Part shown: positions 25,415 to 34,141 of the stretch, piece after piece
Numbering within the stretch: position 1 is the stretch's first letter
How the letters are laid out: every line of letters starts with the position of its first letter
Translations under genes and position numbers: made by a program
Notes under the pieces: model-generated
The model's database searches: none
Seen by the model: the letters and a program-made list of their open reading frames with translations, nothing else
What the model was told of the DNA's origin: nothing
Source of the DNA: Pedobacter panaciterrae
Lineage (GTDB): Bacteria > Bacteroidota > Bacteroidia > Sphingobacteriales > Sphingobacteriaceae
DNA: 64,000 nucleotides
Direction: 5' to 3'
NCBI RefSeq assembly: GCF_013204795.1
Contig: NZ_JABMKW010000020.1
Location: forward strand, 1,302,001-1,366,000

Positions 25415-26152
25415 TTAACGAAGCTGATTCCCGCTATACATCCCTTCCTTGAATATCGTCGTGTTCTCATCAGTTACGAATAAAACCAGCTCTGCACCTT
25501 GCAAGGTTTGAATGGCAATTTCCTCATCCCTAATGATCAAGCCTTCTTTATGTTTTAATTGGAATGTTTTATTCACCGTTACATCACCCTTGAAAACATA
25601 GAGTAGCTGCGTAAGACCTTCGACGGGAAGGACCGGCAGACCTATTGAATTGCCTGCTGATAAACGGACATCATAGATCCAGGTCTGACTACTGAATTGA
25701 AAAACGGTGTTCTTTGCAGTCGAAGCAAGTAACCGCCATTGATCATCACTATATATTTTGTCAAGGTCCTGAAACACTACTTCCGGCTTTAAATCTTTCA
25801 CACCGGGACGGATGAATATCTGTAGTCCCTCATGTGGTTCCGTTTGTCCGTCTATGTCTTCTTCGTGCTGGAACATCCTTCCCGCTTTCATGAGCATCAG
25901 GCGGTTTGCGCCGATGGACTCATGAAAACCTTCAGAGTCCCGGTGCACAACTTTACCACTTCTGAAATAAGAAAGGATCTCGTCGTTGACGTGCGGGTGC
26001 ATGGCGATATGATGTTTACCTTTAAATGTAGCATGGTCGATCCGGCCAATGCTACCGATGCCGGTATCAGCAGTACCCACCACCAAACCCGGATATAGCG
26101 CCTGAATAGGGCCGTTCCCGCGGAAGTCGCTGCTTTTGAACTGTTGTATCAT
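25415..26152 (-). CDS. pirin family protein
   Basis: A 245-aa bicupin of the pirin family. The N-terminal cupin carries the usual metal-ligand histidines in FKGKHHIAMHPHVNDEILSY and HRDSEGF. The C-terminal half (LPVEGLTQLLYVFKGDVTV) is the second barrel. Bacterial pirins include quercetin dioxygenases and redox-linked regulators, and which applies here is unknown. It is on the same strand as the isochorismatase gene (44-base gap), probably one operon, next to electrophile-handling genes. Confidence 0.9.
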   Translation of the reverse strand: MIQQFKSSDFRGNGPIQALYPGLVVGTADTGIGSIGRIDHATFKGKHHIAMHPHVNDEILSYFRSGKVVHRDSEGFHESIGANRLMLMKAGRMFQHEEDIDGQTEPHEGLQIFIRPGVKDLKPEVVFQDLDKIYSDDQWRLLASTAKNTVFQFSSQTWIYDVRLSAGNSIGLPVLPVEGLTQLLYVFKGDVTVNKTFQLKHKEGLIIRDEEIAIQTLQGAELVLFVTDENTTIFKEGMYSGNQLR

Positions 26153-26196
26153 AGTTTTGAGATAAAGCAGCGCCGGTAAACCGGCACTGCAAATGA

Positions 26197-26793
26197 TTAT
26201 TTGAACAATAGTGAATAAACCTCATCGATAACGATAGGCTTGGCAATCTCGCCTTCGGGTGATGCCCAGCTGCCGATCAATTCTGAAATGAATTGGCTGA
26301 TAGTAGTGGTACGTACGCCGTTAGCCTCCCAGGTTTTGCGTGCCACGTCTTCCGCGATCTCGGTCGGTGAGCCGCCTCCGTCTATTACCACTTGTACCTC
26401 AAAACCCTCTTCCTGCATATCTATTGCCGGCCATACGATACACACGTCATTAGTTAAACCAGCCATGACGATATTCTTTCTGCCATCAGCAGCCTGACGA
26501 ACAGCTGCCCTGAAATTCTCATCATCCCATGCGTTGGTGATGCCTTCACGTTTCACGCGTTTGGCAAATTGTTCCGGTAAGATCTCCTGAAGGTCTTTTA
26601 ACAGCGGGCCTTGCTGCATATCTTCCTGACTGGAAGTTAACACAACCGGCATGTTAAGCTCTTTGGCTAATCTTGCCAGCGTGCGGGCACGGGATATGAT
26701 CACCTCATGCGGACGGTTAGCTGAAAAATTGATGGTTCCTTCCTGATGATCGATCAGTAAAATTACGGTGTCTTCGATCTTGAACTTTTTCAT
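26197..26793 (-). CDS. isochorismatase-family cysteine hydrolase
   Basis: A 198-aa alpha/beta hydrolase with the isochorismatase-fold triad: Asp in ILLIDHQEGTI, Lys in the FAKRVKREG segment and the nucleophile Cys in MAGLTNDVCIVWPAIDM. YcaC-like members of this length are common near oxidative-stress genes, and the substrate is not known. A dyad (26885-26902) in its upstream gap could be an operator for the Crp/Fnr-type regulator encoded just upstream. Confidence 0.88.
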   Translation of the reverse strand: MKKFKIEDTVILLIDHQEGTINFSANRPHEVIISRARTLARLAKELNMPVVLTSSQEDMQQGPLLKDLQEILPEQFAKRVKREGITNAWDDENFRAAVRQAADGRKNIVMAGLTNDVCIVWPAIDMQEEGFEVQVVIDGGGSPTEIAEDVARKTWEANGVRTTTISQFISELIGSWASPEGEIAKPIVIDEVYSLLFK

Positions 26794-26884
26794 ATGCTTT
26801 GTTTTTTAAATAAATGAATAAAATTTACAAAGCAAAAGTACCCTCATGAATGAAGGCAGAACGATGACGTTTGTCACAAAAGAT

Positions 26885-26902
26885 GCGTGACGAAAGTCAC
26901 GC
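26885..26902. promoter_or_regulatory. perfect 7-bp dyad upstream of the isochorismatase gene
   Basis: GCGTGAC-GAAA-GTCACGC lies between the Crp/Fnr stop and the isochorismatase start; TTTGTCAC occurs 18 bases away. TGAC/GTCA dyads are typical of Crp/Fnr-type sites, so it may be the operator of the neighbouring regulator. A terminator is less likely, as no T-run follows on the minus strand. Confidence 0.45.
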
Positions 26903-26922
26903 TCCTGTTAGTAGCCTATTGC

Positions 26923-27507
26923 TCAGCGTACCGATCTCGAACGCGCCCGGCTGAGCGTTTCCCGGGAGACACCTAAATAGGAAGCGATCTGGTGCGAAGG
27001 AAACCGCTGGATGATTTGCGGGTAAAGCCGCTGAAAATTTTCATAACGTTTAATGGCGGAAAGGCTGATTGTATCGTCCAACCGTTTCTGTGCTGCAATG
27101 TGATTATTCTCACTCATCTGCCAGAACATCGTGTTGATGGCCGGTATCGAAAGCAAGGTATCAAGTTTGGCACGCGGCAATAGCAAAAGTTCGCAATCTT
27201 CCCAGGCCTCTATAAAGTAAGCCGAAGGCACCTGGTTCATAAAACTGTTTCGGTCAACGATCCACCAGTTTTCAATGGCCAGCTGCATGATGTGCTCATT
27301 TCCTTCTTCATCCAGACTGTATTGACGGGTTGCGCCTTTCACGATGAATCCTGTATTGGCACAAATCTCACCTTCTTCTAAAAAATACTGTTTTTTGCGC
27401 AGACGCTTAGGTTCCATCACAGAGGTTATGATCGACATCTCTTGTTCAGACAGTGTTTGTTTGCTATAGCGGTTGATATAATCAAAAAGCTGTTCGTGCA
27501 TATACAA
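26923..27507 (-). CDS. Crp/Fnr-family transcriptional regulator
   Basis: A 194-aa regulator with a cyclic-nucleotide-binding-like beta-roll at residues about 25-115 (KKQYFLEEGEICANTGFIVKG). The short C-terminal HTH ends HQIASYLGVSRETLSRARSR, as in many Bacteroidota Crp-like activators. No Cys cluster for an Fnr-type iron-sulfur centre is present. It lies directly upstream of isochorismatase and pirin on the same strand and probably controls them. Confidence 0.9.
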   Translation of the reverse strand: MYMHEQLFDYINRYSKQTLSEQEMSIITSVMEPKRLRKKQYFLEEGEICANTGFIVKGATRQYSLDEEGNEHIMQLAIENWWIVDRNSFMNQVPSAYFIEAWEDCELLLLPRAKLDTLLSIPAINTMFWQMSENNHIAAQKRLDDTISLSAIKRYENFQRLYPQIIQRFPSHQIASYLGVSRETLSRARSRSVR

Positions 27508-27568
27508 GAAGTGGTTTATCTATAAGCAATATCGTGAAGTCTTTCAATAAAGTCAAACGCATTTATAT

Positions 27569-27844
27569 TTGAAAATTAAAAATACTATTATAAATACGAG
27601 CGGGGTTGCTAAAAACATAGCTGGGATACTGAAAAAACAGTCTGATGAATTCTGGAAATTTAGGGAATTCGGCACCAGTTCCGGAGAGGTATTGTATACA
27701 GTATACTGTACCTGTGGCAGTATGAACATGTGGCAGTTGAAGCGTGGGGAATTACTCGTAGATGACGTATGCCAGGACTGTGGCAAGCTGCTGTTTGATG
27801 CGAAGGGTGAAGCATCACTACCAGTAATTAAAGAATATTTTTAA
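27569..27844 (+). CDS. small protein with zinc-ribbon-like cysteines
   Basis: A 91-aa protein read from a TTG codon. YCTCGSMNMW and VCQDCGKLL give two CxC/CxxC pairs 20 residues apart that could bind zinc. The family is not recognised. No ATG exists before residue 50, so either TTG is the true start or the gene is a fragment. It is followed 45 bases on by the immunity-like gene and then an exported protein. Confidence 0.45.
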   Translation: MKIKNTIINTSGVAKNIAGILKKQSDEFWKFREFGTSSGEVLYTVYCTCGSMNMWQLKRGELLVDDVCQDCGKLLFDAKGEASLPVIKEYF

Positions 27845-27889
27845 TCTCGCCTGTGAAGTAATTAAACAAGACACTAAACCAAATTCAAT

Positions 27890-28105
27890 ATGGCACTAAA
27901 CCGCGATGAACTCATACTGTTAGCTAACAAGATTAGGAATGCAGAGGGAAAAACTGAAAAAGAAAACGACGAATTTTTAAGCCAGTTCCTGGATAATGTG
28001 ATAGACCCTAATGCAAGCAATTATTTCTTTGAACCGGCATACGACCAATTGTCCCCCGAAGAAATTGTGGACAGAATTTCAGCATACAACCCCATTCAAT
28101 TATAA
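27890..28105 (+). CDS. colicin/pyocin immunity-like protein
   Basis: A 71-aa acidic protein. LILLANKIRNAEGKTEKEND, FLDNVIDPNASNYFFEP and LSPEEIVDRISAYN follow the layout of the small four-helix immunity proteins of DNase bacteriocins (helix, acidic loop, DxxxYxP-type segment, SPExIV helix). It is shorter than most (about 85 aa) and lacks the usual C-terminal tail. No bacteriocin or toxin with a nuclease domain is encoded nearby, so it would be an orphan immunity gene. The identification rests on pattern only. Confidence 0.5.
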   Translation: MALNRDELILLANKIRNAEGKTEKENDEFLSQFLDNVIDPNASNYFFEPAYDQLSPEEIVDRISAYNPIQL

Positions 28106-28120
28106 CATGAAATCCCACTC

Positions 28121-28855
28121 ATGAAAGCATTTCTATCCGTGGCATTTACGCTTATGGTTTCTACCCATGTCTGTGCCCAGTCTACCGGTTCTCTAAAAAA
28201 AACTGATTTCAGTAGCTTGAATCCACCTAAAAATAAACCTGAGTACCAGGTAACAGTTACTGCCGAAACACCTTATCGGGTATTTATAAACGATATCCCC
28301 TTAATGAGCAGTATCATATCGGGGAGAATCAAATTTCCTGTAAATAGTGCGATACAATCGAGCGGCACGCAAAAAATCCGGGTTGTAAAGCAGCACAAGT
28401 ATGCACAAGAAAAACAGATTGAGGTGTCCGTGCAGCAATTGGGCGGACTGGATACTTTATGGCAATCCAAGTTGAAAAACCAATTAAAAGCTGAGGGTGT
28501 TTTTCAGGCTGCAGTACCTTACAAAGTAACGGATTGGAGCCTTGGTGTATCTATAAGCGAGCAAGACAAAATACGGATAGAGAAGGCCAACTTGTGGTTT
28601 AAACAGATGGCGGCATTTCTTCAATCAGGCAAAGGTGACGCTTTTATGAACCGCCTTTCAGCAGCGGAAATGCTTACTTTCCAAGCACATTATTTCGACA
28701 AATCGATGGCAATTGACACCCCATTCGCACCTGTTTATTTAAAAGAAAGCCAGTCACTGATCAAGGTCATGACCAGGGGCAACCCCAGCCTGAGAACCGA
28801 GGCGCTGGCAGTCATCAAAGAAGCACTAAAAAGCCTGCATCACACCGGCCGATAA
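28121..28855 (+). CDS. exported protein of unknown function
   Basis: A 244-aa protein with a clear signal peptide (MKAFLSVAFTLMVSTHVCAQ). The first part of the mature protein (AETPYRVFINDIPLMSSIISG) looks like a beta-rich domain, and the C-terminal half is helical (LWFKQMAAFLQSGKGDAFM). It starts 15 bases after the immunity-like gene, so it is probably co-transcribed. No family is recognised. Confidence 0.65.
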   Translation: MKAFLSVAFTLMVSTHVCAQSTGSLKKTDFSSLNPPKNKPEYQVTVTAETPYRVFINDIPLMSSIISGRIKFPVNSAIQSSGTQKIRVVKQHKYAQEKQIEVSVQQLGGLDTLWQSKLKNQLKAEGVFQAAVPYKVTDWSLGVSISEQDKIRIEKANLWFKQMAAFLQSGKGDAFMNRLSAAEMLTFQAHYFDKSMAIDTPFAPVYLKESQSLIKVMTRGNPSLRTEALAVIKEALKSLHHTGR

Positions 28856-28938
28856 AAACCAGGATCTGCGCCAAATTCAATTTTTCCGAACCATTCGCCC
28901 CCAGCATTGTTATCCTTTAGGAATTAAACTCAACGATT

Positions 28939-29090
28939 ATGACAGACCCTAAAGAAAAAGACGAGCAGGCACAAGATGCCAGCGAGCAAACAAAGAAACC
29001 GCAATCAAACGACACCAAAAACACCAAAGGGACAAACACCAGCAAATAGACGAGGAAGGCAATGAAGTCGGTCCGGATGACATCAAATAA
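28939..29090 (+). pseudogene. very small polar protein gene, possibly frameshifted
   Basis: The ATG at 28939 opens a 36-codon polar frame (MTDPKEKDEQAQDASEQT...) ending at 29049. A different frame continues as DKHQQIDEEGNEVGPDDIK to a stop at 29090, which reads as the natural acidic end of the same protein. The frames would join in the CCAAAGGGAC stretch near 29025. The product would be a disordered protein of about 50 aa. It lies 6 bases before the DJ-1/PfpI gene. Confidence 0.35.
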
Positions 29091-29096
29091 AACAAT

Positions 29097-29813
29097 ATGA
29101 AAAACATTCTAATGGTCCTGAGCTCCCACAGCGAGATGGAAAATACCGACAGCAAAACCGGAGTATGGCTCGGCGAATTCACCGACCCCTACTATGAATT
29201 TATAGATGCAGGATACACCATCACCCTGACCAGCCCCAAAGGCGGCAGACCACCGGTTGACCCCATGAGCGAACTCACTGAAAACATCACCGGTTCCAAC
29301 CGCAGGTTTCGGGACGACGAGCAGGCAAAAGCCGATTTCAGTCAAACCACCGTACTGGACCAGATCAAACACACCGCGTTTGATGCTGTATTTTATCCCG
29401 GCGGACATGGCCCCATCTGGGACCTTGCGACCAACAACAACAGCGGAATTCTGATCCATGACTTTCTGGACGCAGGGAAACCGGTAGCAGCAGTATGTCA
29501 CGGCCCCGCCGCATTGATCAGCGCAGAACAGCAAAGACCCGGCTTTTTAAAAGGAAAGGTCCTCTCCGCCTTCAGCAACACCGAAGAAACCCTGGTCGGA
29601 CGCAGCCACAACGTCCCTTACCTGCTCCAAACCAAACTGGAAGAACTGGGCGCAAAAGTAGAAACAGCCCTGGTACCCTTTCTCCCTCATGTTGAAACAG
29701 ACGGCCTGCTGATCACCGGGCAAAACCCCCTTTCAGCAGGACCCGCCGCAAAGGCCCTGATCGAACTCCTGGAATCCAGAACCCTTAAAAACACCTCTGA
29801 TCCCGTCGACTAG
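29097..29813 (+). CDS. DJ-1/PfpI-family protein (class I glutamine amidotransferase-like)
   Basis: A 238-aa DJ-1/PfpI protein of the Hsp31-like branch. The nucleophile Cys is in AAVCHGPAALI near residue 130, preceded by FDAVFYPGGHGPIWDLA. DPYYEFIDAGYTITLTSPKGG near the N-terminus fits the fold. Members act as glyoxalase III, deglycase or chaperone; the stress-linked neighbours make a reactive-carbonyl role likely but unproven. Confidence 0.9.
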   Translation: MKNILMVLSSHSEMENTDSKTGVWLGEFTDPYYEFIDAGYTITLTSPKGGRPPVDPMSELTENITGSNRRFRDDEQAKADFSQTTVLDQIKHTAFDAVFYPGGHGPIWDLATNNNSGILIHDFLDAGKPVAAVCHGPAALISAEQQRPGFLKGKVLSAFSNTEETLVGRSHNVPYLLQTKLEELGAKVETALVPFLPHVETDGLLITGQNPLSAGPAAKALIELLESRTLKNTSDPVD

Positions 29814-29983
29814 CAGCAGCAATGGCAGGAAAAAGCAGAACCTGGACCAGAGGACCCCAAACCCTAGAAAATAAAAAGCTGAAACATCAAAAAACGCAAC
29901 GACCGCTTTCCAAAAACGCTGTTTCTTCAAATTTCATCACTCAAAATCATTAAAGCCCGCGCTTCATTCCATATCTTCGCCTC

Positions 29984-30214
29984 ATGAGTAAGGGATACAT
30001 CACAGCAGAAGACTACCAGGCAGCATTTCACGGAATTGAATTACCAGAGGGACCCATTGAATTAGTAAAAGGCTCCACCATTCCAGATGTGCATATATTT
30101 CTGGATAAACAAATAACAATCCTTCGCACAGGAACGCACGAACGGATTAAAGAACCGGTAAGATGGAGATTAGACAGACTGCTGGAGATCATTGAAGAAA
30201 TGAAACAGCCTTAA
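29984..30214 (+). CDS. small conserved protein of unknown function
   Basis: A 76-aa protein: YQAAFHGIELPEGPIELVKG, a DVHIFLDKQITIL strand-helix and a RWRLDRLLEIIEEM helix. It resembles short proteins (DUF6965-like) found in Sphingobacteriaceae, which I cannot confirm. No signal peptide. Confidence 0.5.
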   Translation: MSKGYITAEDYQAAFHGIELPEGPIELVKGSTIPDVHIFLDKQITILRTGTHERIKEPVRWRLDRLLEIIEEMKQP

Positions 30215-30224
30215 GTCCCCTCTC

Positions 30225-30456
30225 ATTCCATCCATCCCGCATCGCGCAATCTGTCCAATACTGCCTCAGCATCATCGAGACCGTAACGATCCTGGTCACA
30301 CTTTTCTCAGTTGGCTGCCTCCAAAGCACTACCCATTTACCCCTAATACCGGTAATAGCCATTAACATAAATATGAATACCATTCAAGCTGCCCTGACTA
30401 ATCACAGCCACCCTACCCTTATCACCATAAGCAGCTTTAAACTTGATCCCCTTCAT
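30225..30456 (-). pseudogene. small gene broken into short frames
   Basis: An ATG at 30456 opens a 37-codon frame (GIKFKAAYGDKGRVAV, NGIHIYVNGYYRY) ending at 30343, overlapping the end of the previous gene by 20 bases. Downstream, another frame holds DRYGLDDAEAVLDRLRDAGW and a stop near 30225. The two parts look like the beginning and end of one protein of about 75 aa that has lost its frame. Family not recognised. Confidence 0.35.
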
Positions 30457-30892
30457 CCCTAAATACCGAATATTGAGTAACAGGATGTGTCGTTTTAAGC
30501 CGCTGGAATAACCTGCCAGAGTCGTTACGATGATAATCAGCCATTCCCCAGGCTAAATATTGCGTCATCATCTCCTGAAACACACCCGTAAGCTGGTAAC
30601 AGTGCCATTCCTCAACATAAAACACATAGGTGAACAGTTGATAACCTTTATAACCCCTGATAGATAAGTAAGTATTGATATCTCCCGCATCACAGTAATC
30701 CACCCGGTCATAAAAAGTCAAAAGATGCTTTATTATCGCATTCCGCAGCGTACGATATTCAGCAACATTAATCACATACTTTTCTTCCGGATTTACACTG
30801 GTATTAATTACAAGACTGCCATCCCCAGGCATTTCATTAACAGGCACTGAGGGCTTGAAATAGTACTTTTCATCTAATATCGGTGTTTCCAT
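30437..30892 (-). CDS. hypothetical protein
   Basis: A 151-aa protein from the ATG at 30892 (a GTG at 30910 would add six residues). It is mixed alpha/beta and rich in Tyr (KYVINVAEYRTLRNAIIKHL, YKGYQLFTYVFYVEEWHCYQ), with no signal peptide and no recognised domain. The broken small gene at 30225-30456 follows directly. Confidence 0.5.
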   Translation of the reverse strand: METPILDEKYYFKPSVPVNEMPGDGSLVINTSVNPEEKYVINVAEYRTLRNAIIKHLLTFYDRVDYCDAGDINTYLSIRGYKGYQLFTYVFYVEEWHCYQLTGVFQEMMTQYLAWGMADYHRNDSGRLFQRLKTTHPVTQYSVFRDEGDQV

Positions 30893-31149
30893 ACGTAAAA
30901 ATTGGACCACAAAATTACTAATATTTTTAGCAAAAAATATAAAATAAACAGCAGAAATATCGAAAATTAATAGGCATGGAACCAGCTACCTGATCACATA
31001 CCTAAATGGAATCTAAAGGCAATGAATAAACCTTACACCATCTATTTATTGAAGCCCTACACTAACGGTACACAACTAAACATTAAACTGTTACTGAAAA
31101 TCGACGATCAGCCATCCAAAATGACCGGAATTAGAGTTTTATAAAAAAG

Positions 31150-31170
31150 GCCGCTTAAAAAGCAGCCCTC
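31150..31170 (-). terminator. intrinsic terminator of the exported small protein gene
   Basis: On the minus strand GGCTGCTT pairs with AAGCGGCC (one wobble) and is followed by TTTTTTAT. It lies about 90 bases past the stop at 31261. Confidence 0.65.
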
Positions 31171-31260
31171 TTCAATCATCAATCAGCCCTTTTTAATCAC
31201 TAAGGCAATTGTGATTATATTTTATCAGAACGATTCAGGGGTTCTGACTAAGATGAAATC

Positions 31261-31572
31261 TTATTGAATTACTTTACCGTCCTTGTCGATTTTCAAAGAA
31301 CCAGTTTCTGTTTCTTTTTTAACATCAACTTGATAGTAAGTAGATTTATCTGCATTTGTTACCAGAAATGCCACTGTTGGAGTCCATTCTTTAACCGCAT
31401 CTGACTGCAGAGTTTTTTGCACCGGTTCCGGAAGATCTTTTAATTCTACAGGAGTTTTTGTTGTACTATCCTGATGAACACTAATCATCACTGGATTTTT
31501 GATTTCGCTTGCTTTTACTGAGGTTAATCCTGCTACAGCTAAAATTGCTGCTGATAAAATGATCTTTTTCAT
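31261..31572 (-). CDS. small exported protein
   Basis: A 103-aa protein with a signal peptide (MKKIILSAAILAVAGLTSVKA) followed by about 80 residues containing ELKDLPEPVQKTLQSDAVKE and DVKKETETGSLKIDKDGKVI. This is a PepSY-like or small beta-alpha layout typical of short periplasmic proteins in Bacteroidota. The start at 31572 is preferred over a GTG or ATG seven codons upstream because the signal peptide begins there. Function unknown. Confidence 0.65.
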   Translation of the reverse strand: MKKIILSAAILAVAGLTSVKASEIKNPVMISVHQDSTTKTPVELKDLPEPVQKTLQSDAVKEWTPTVAFLVTNADKSTYYQVDVKKETETGSLKIDKDGKVIQ

Positions 31573-31717
31573 AATTACCATATTAAAGTTCAACTAAATA
31601 TTCTAGTTATTTATGTTTTGAGTAGGCTACATAATAATGCCTAACTACAGTTATTTTGACACACATTTGATTTACAACAACTTACAAATAAACACCGCGC
31701 ATCACACTGTTGCATTT

Positions 31718-31734
31718 TTCCGCAAGTTGCGGAA
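31718..31734. promoter_or_regulatory. 17-bp perfect palindrome, possible operator
   Basis: TTCCGCAA-G-TTGCGGAA is a perfect palindrome in the gap between the exported small protein (minus) and the leader cassette (plus). It is followed by no T-run and lies 146 bases upstream of the minus-strand start, so it is more likely a protein-binding site than a terminator. Confidence 0.4.
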
Positions 31735-31860
31735 TACCGATACGGTTTTATACTCCCGGATTATGCGCTAAACTAAAAAGCACAAGCTTTTAGCGGTAAA
31801 GTTTTAGCTCCAGGGCTTTGATATGGATTAATGACAGGATTAATTGCATACGGACGCTTT

Positions 31861-32059
31861 CGATTGATTCCATTTCACGAAAAAGTGTGATAAAAATTAC
31901 ACAATCGAACAGTTTTGAAATATTTTTATCTGATTGTTAAAATATTTATTTATATTCAAACAACTCAGCTATTGATAGATACAAATAAATAACAAGCTAC
32001 TTCCGAACCCACCAACTACTTATCATATCCAGAGCTGGATATAAATTAACCTCAAAGAA
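31861..32059 (+). promoter_or_regulatory. leader-cassette promoter region, copy 1
   Basis: About 199 bases that match 43391-43589 along their whole length. The best-kept part is a 27-base block (31885-31911), identical in both, containing GTGTGATAAAAATTACACA, a Crp-like dyad. Both copies end in a small ORF beginning with an ATG after TTAACCTC(A)AAGAAA-like sequence. They probably share one regulator. Confidence 0.65.
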
Positions 32060-32179
32060 ATGACTAAAAACAAAAAGTCTTTCCAAGTCTCCGGTCCATG
32101 CTATCCAAATGTATACGTCCGTGGTTATGTCATGACGTCTAATAAAAAGGGAAGAAACTTTCAGCCGTGCCTATTATAG
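32060..32179 (+). pseudogene. leader-cassette small protein, copy 1 (frameshifted)
   Basis: A 39-codon ORF (TKNKKSFQVSGPCYPNVYVR, then GYVMTSNKKGRNF). Its first 26 residues match the small protein at 43590: KKSF-V--P-YP--Y--G--MT. In a shifted frame the resemblance continues (REETFSRAYYSLTAAQLKK to about 32260), so one or two bases were lost or gained near the AAAAAGGG run at 32146. The intact paralogue at 43590 is 72 aa. Function unknown. It lies 52 bases before the patatin gene. Confidence 0.5.
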
Positions 32180-32231
32180 TTTGACGGCAGCGCAGTTAAA
32201 AAAATGCAGGCAACGAAGAAAATAATCACTA

Positions 32232-34139
32232 ATGGAAAACAAGACACCGGGTCAGATCTCATTTAATCCTTTTCAAAACATAGGAGTTGCACTTTCAGGA
32301 GGCGGTTTCAGAGCCGCATCCTTCTCACTTGGTGCACTAAGTTACCTGAATCACCTGACAATAGAAGATAAACCAATAGCGGACCGCATCAGTTTTATTT
32401 CATCTGCTTCAGGAGGTACCATCACCGCTTTGTTGTACACTGCAGGCTTGCACCAGGGCAAGGACTTTTTGAGCTTTTATCGCAATCTACTCTTTAATCT
32501 TGAAGGTGACAGGCTTTTAGAAATGGTATTAAAAATCCTGAATGACGACAACAAATGGAATAAGCCCGGCGCAGAGAAGCAAAGAAACCTGATTAATGCT
32601 TTCGCAAAGGTTTATGACAAAATGCTTTTTGACCAACAGACCATGGGGGTTTTCTTTCAAAAAACACACAGAAAGAAAATGGAAGTCTGTTTTAACACCA
32701 CAGAATTTTACAGAGGACTGAGTTTCCGTTTTCAAACAGACGGAAGGAAGGACGGCAGACAGATAATTGGCCATAACTATTTGTGGTTCGACTTTAAGCA
32801 GCTGGAAACATTTAAGAAAATCAAACTTGCCGACGTACTTGCTGCCTCCTCTTGCTTTCCAATGGGCCAGGAGCCCATAATCTATCCGGAAGATTTCAGC
32901 TATTCGGATTCGCCAGAGCAGTCACTTACTACCACAGAACTGCGTGCTGCACTTTACTATGAAAACTATAATGAAGAGCAGCATCCCTTGTCCTATGAAC
33001 CATCACCGGCAGCAAAAGAAGACTCAAAAGAAAAGGGACATATACAATCCGTTGCCTTTATGGACGGAGGTATTACTGACAATCAGGGCCTTTACACGTT
33101 AATGCTTGCTGACAATAAGCGGCGCAAAAGAACCTCCCCAAATCCCTTCGACCTAATCATCGTCACAGACGTTGCAAGTCACTTCATGCATAGTTATGAA
33201 ACACCATCTATCCAAAACGGAGGAGATTGGCGTAATAGCAGCCTGGGCCATTACCTGATGACAATAAAAATGACCCTTTCTGAATTAGATCTCTACCTGG
33301 TGCTTTCTTTATGGGGGTCAGTCGTCTTAATTATTGCAGCATGCCTCATTCCAAATCAGTGGGCGCGTATTCCGGCAACAATAGGTTCCACAATATTGCT
33401 CACCTTGTGCAGTCTATTCCTATGGACGAAGCGATCGAAGGCAGGAAAGAGTTTGCTAACGGGACTACACGACTTCGATTTAAAACAGTACCTCTATGCC
33501 AATTTAAACCTGAGAGGAAATTTCTCTGTGAGCATTATCGAAAAGCTAGTAAAATATTTGAAACTTACACGGCTCAGTGTATTTGAGCAAATGATTAAAT
33601 CCAGGATCAGTTCGGTGATGACCATGGTCTCGGATGTAAACTTAAAACAGGTAAGAAGGTTGATCTTCAAGATGTTTTATGATGACACCCGATGGGATGA
33701 CCGACGCGTACCGAATTTTATTTACGAACTGAGCAGCCATAATCAGATTGCCAGGAAGAGCAGGATTAACGATAAAGGACGGCTGAAATGGGGAGCAACA
33801 GAAGAAGACAAACAATTATTAGTTGAGGGCCTGGAACAGATTAGTGGCATTGCCGAAGAAGCCCGTTTAACCGGCACCACGCTCTGGTTTGACGAAACTC
33901 AGGTCAGGAACGAGATTCTTAAAAAGATTGTCGCAACCGGACAGTTCACAACCTGCGCGAACCTTTTGGAATATATCATTTCACTGGAGCGGAAAAAAGT
34001 TAAATTTGACCAGTCATGGACTGAAGAAGCAGATACCTTAAAATCCAAACTCAAAGCCGATTTCCTCCGTTTTAAAGCCAGTCCTTACTTTCTTTTTGAT
34101 GAGCTGGCAGAAAACAACATTACACCTACACAACCTTGA
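32232..34139 (+). CDS. patatin-like phospholipase with membrane segment
   Basis: A 635-aa lipid acyl hydrolase. The oxyanion motif VALSGGGFRAASFSLGAL is at residues 19-36, the nucleophile Ser60 is in SSASGG (Ser in place of the first Gly of GxSxG), and the catalytic Asp is in FMDGGITDNQG near residue 276. Two adjacent hydrophobic helices at about 355-400 anchor it in a membrane. The last 230 residues are unassigned. Patatin lipases serve as membrane-damaging effectors in several anti-phage systems. The following nuclease/vWA gene overlaps or nearly touches its stop, so the pair is a unit. Confidence 0.88.
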   Translation: MENKTPGQISFNPFQNIGVALSGGGFRAASFSLGALSYLNHLTIEDKPIADRISFISSASGGTITALLYTAGLHQGKDFLSFYRNLLFNLEGDRLLEMVLKILNDDNKWNKPGAEKQRNLINAFAKVYDKMLFDQQTMGVFFQKTHRKKMEVCFNTTEFYRGLSFRFQTDGRKDGRQIIGHNYLWFDFKQLETFKKIKLADVLAASSCFPMGQEPIIYPEDFSYSDSPEQSLTTTELRAALYYENYNEEQHPLSYEPSPAAKEDSKEKGHIQSVAFMDGGITDNQGLYTLMLADNKRRKRTSPNPFDLIIVTDVASHFMHSYETPSIQNGGDWRNSSLGHYLMTIKMTLSELDLYLVLSLWGSVVLIIAACLIPNQWARIPATIGSTILLTLCSLFLWTKRSKAGKSLLTGLHDFDLKQYLYANLNLRGNFSVSIIEKLVKYLKLTRLSVFEQMIKSRISSVMTMVSDVNLKQVRRLIFKMFYDDTRWDDRRVPNFIYELSSHNQIARKSRINDKGRLKWGATEEDKQLLVEGLEQISGIAEEARLTGTTLWFDETQVRNEILKKIVATGQFTTCANLLEYIISLERKKVKFDQSWTEEADTLKSKLKADFLRFKASPYFLFDELAENNITPTQP

Positions 34140-34141
34140 CA

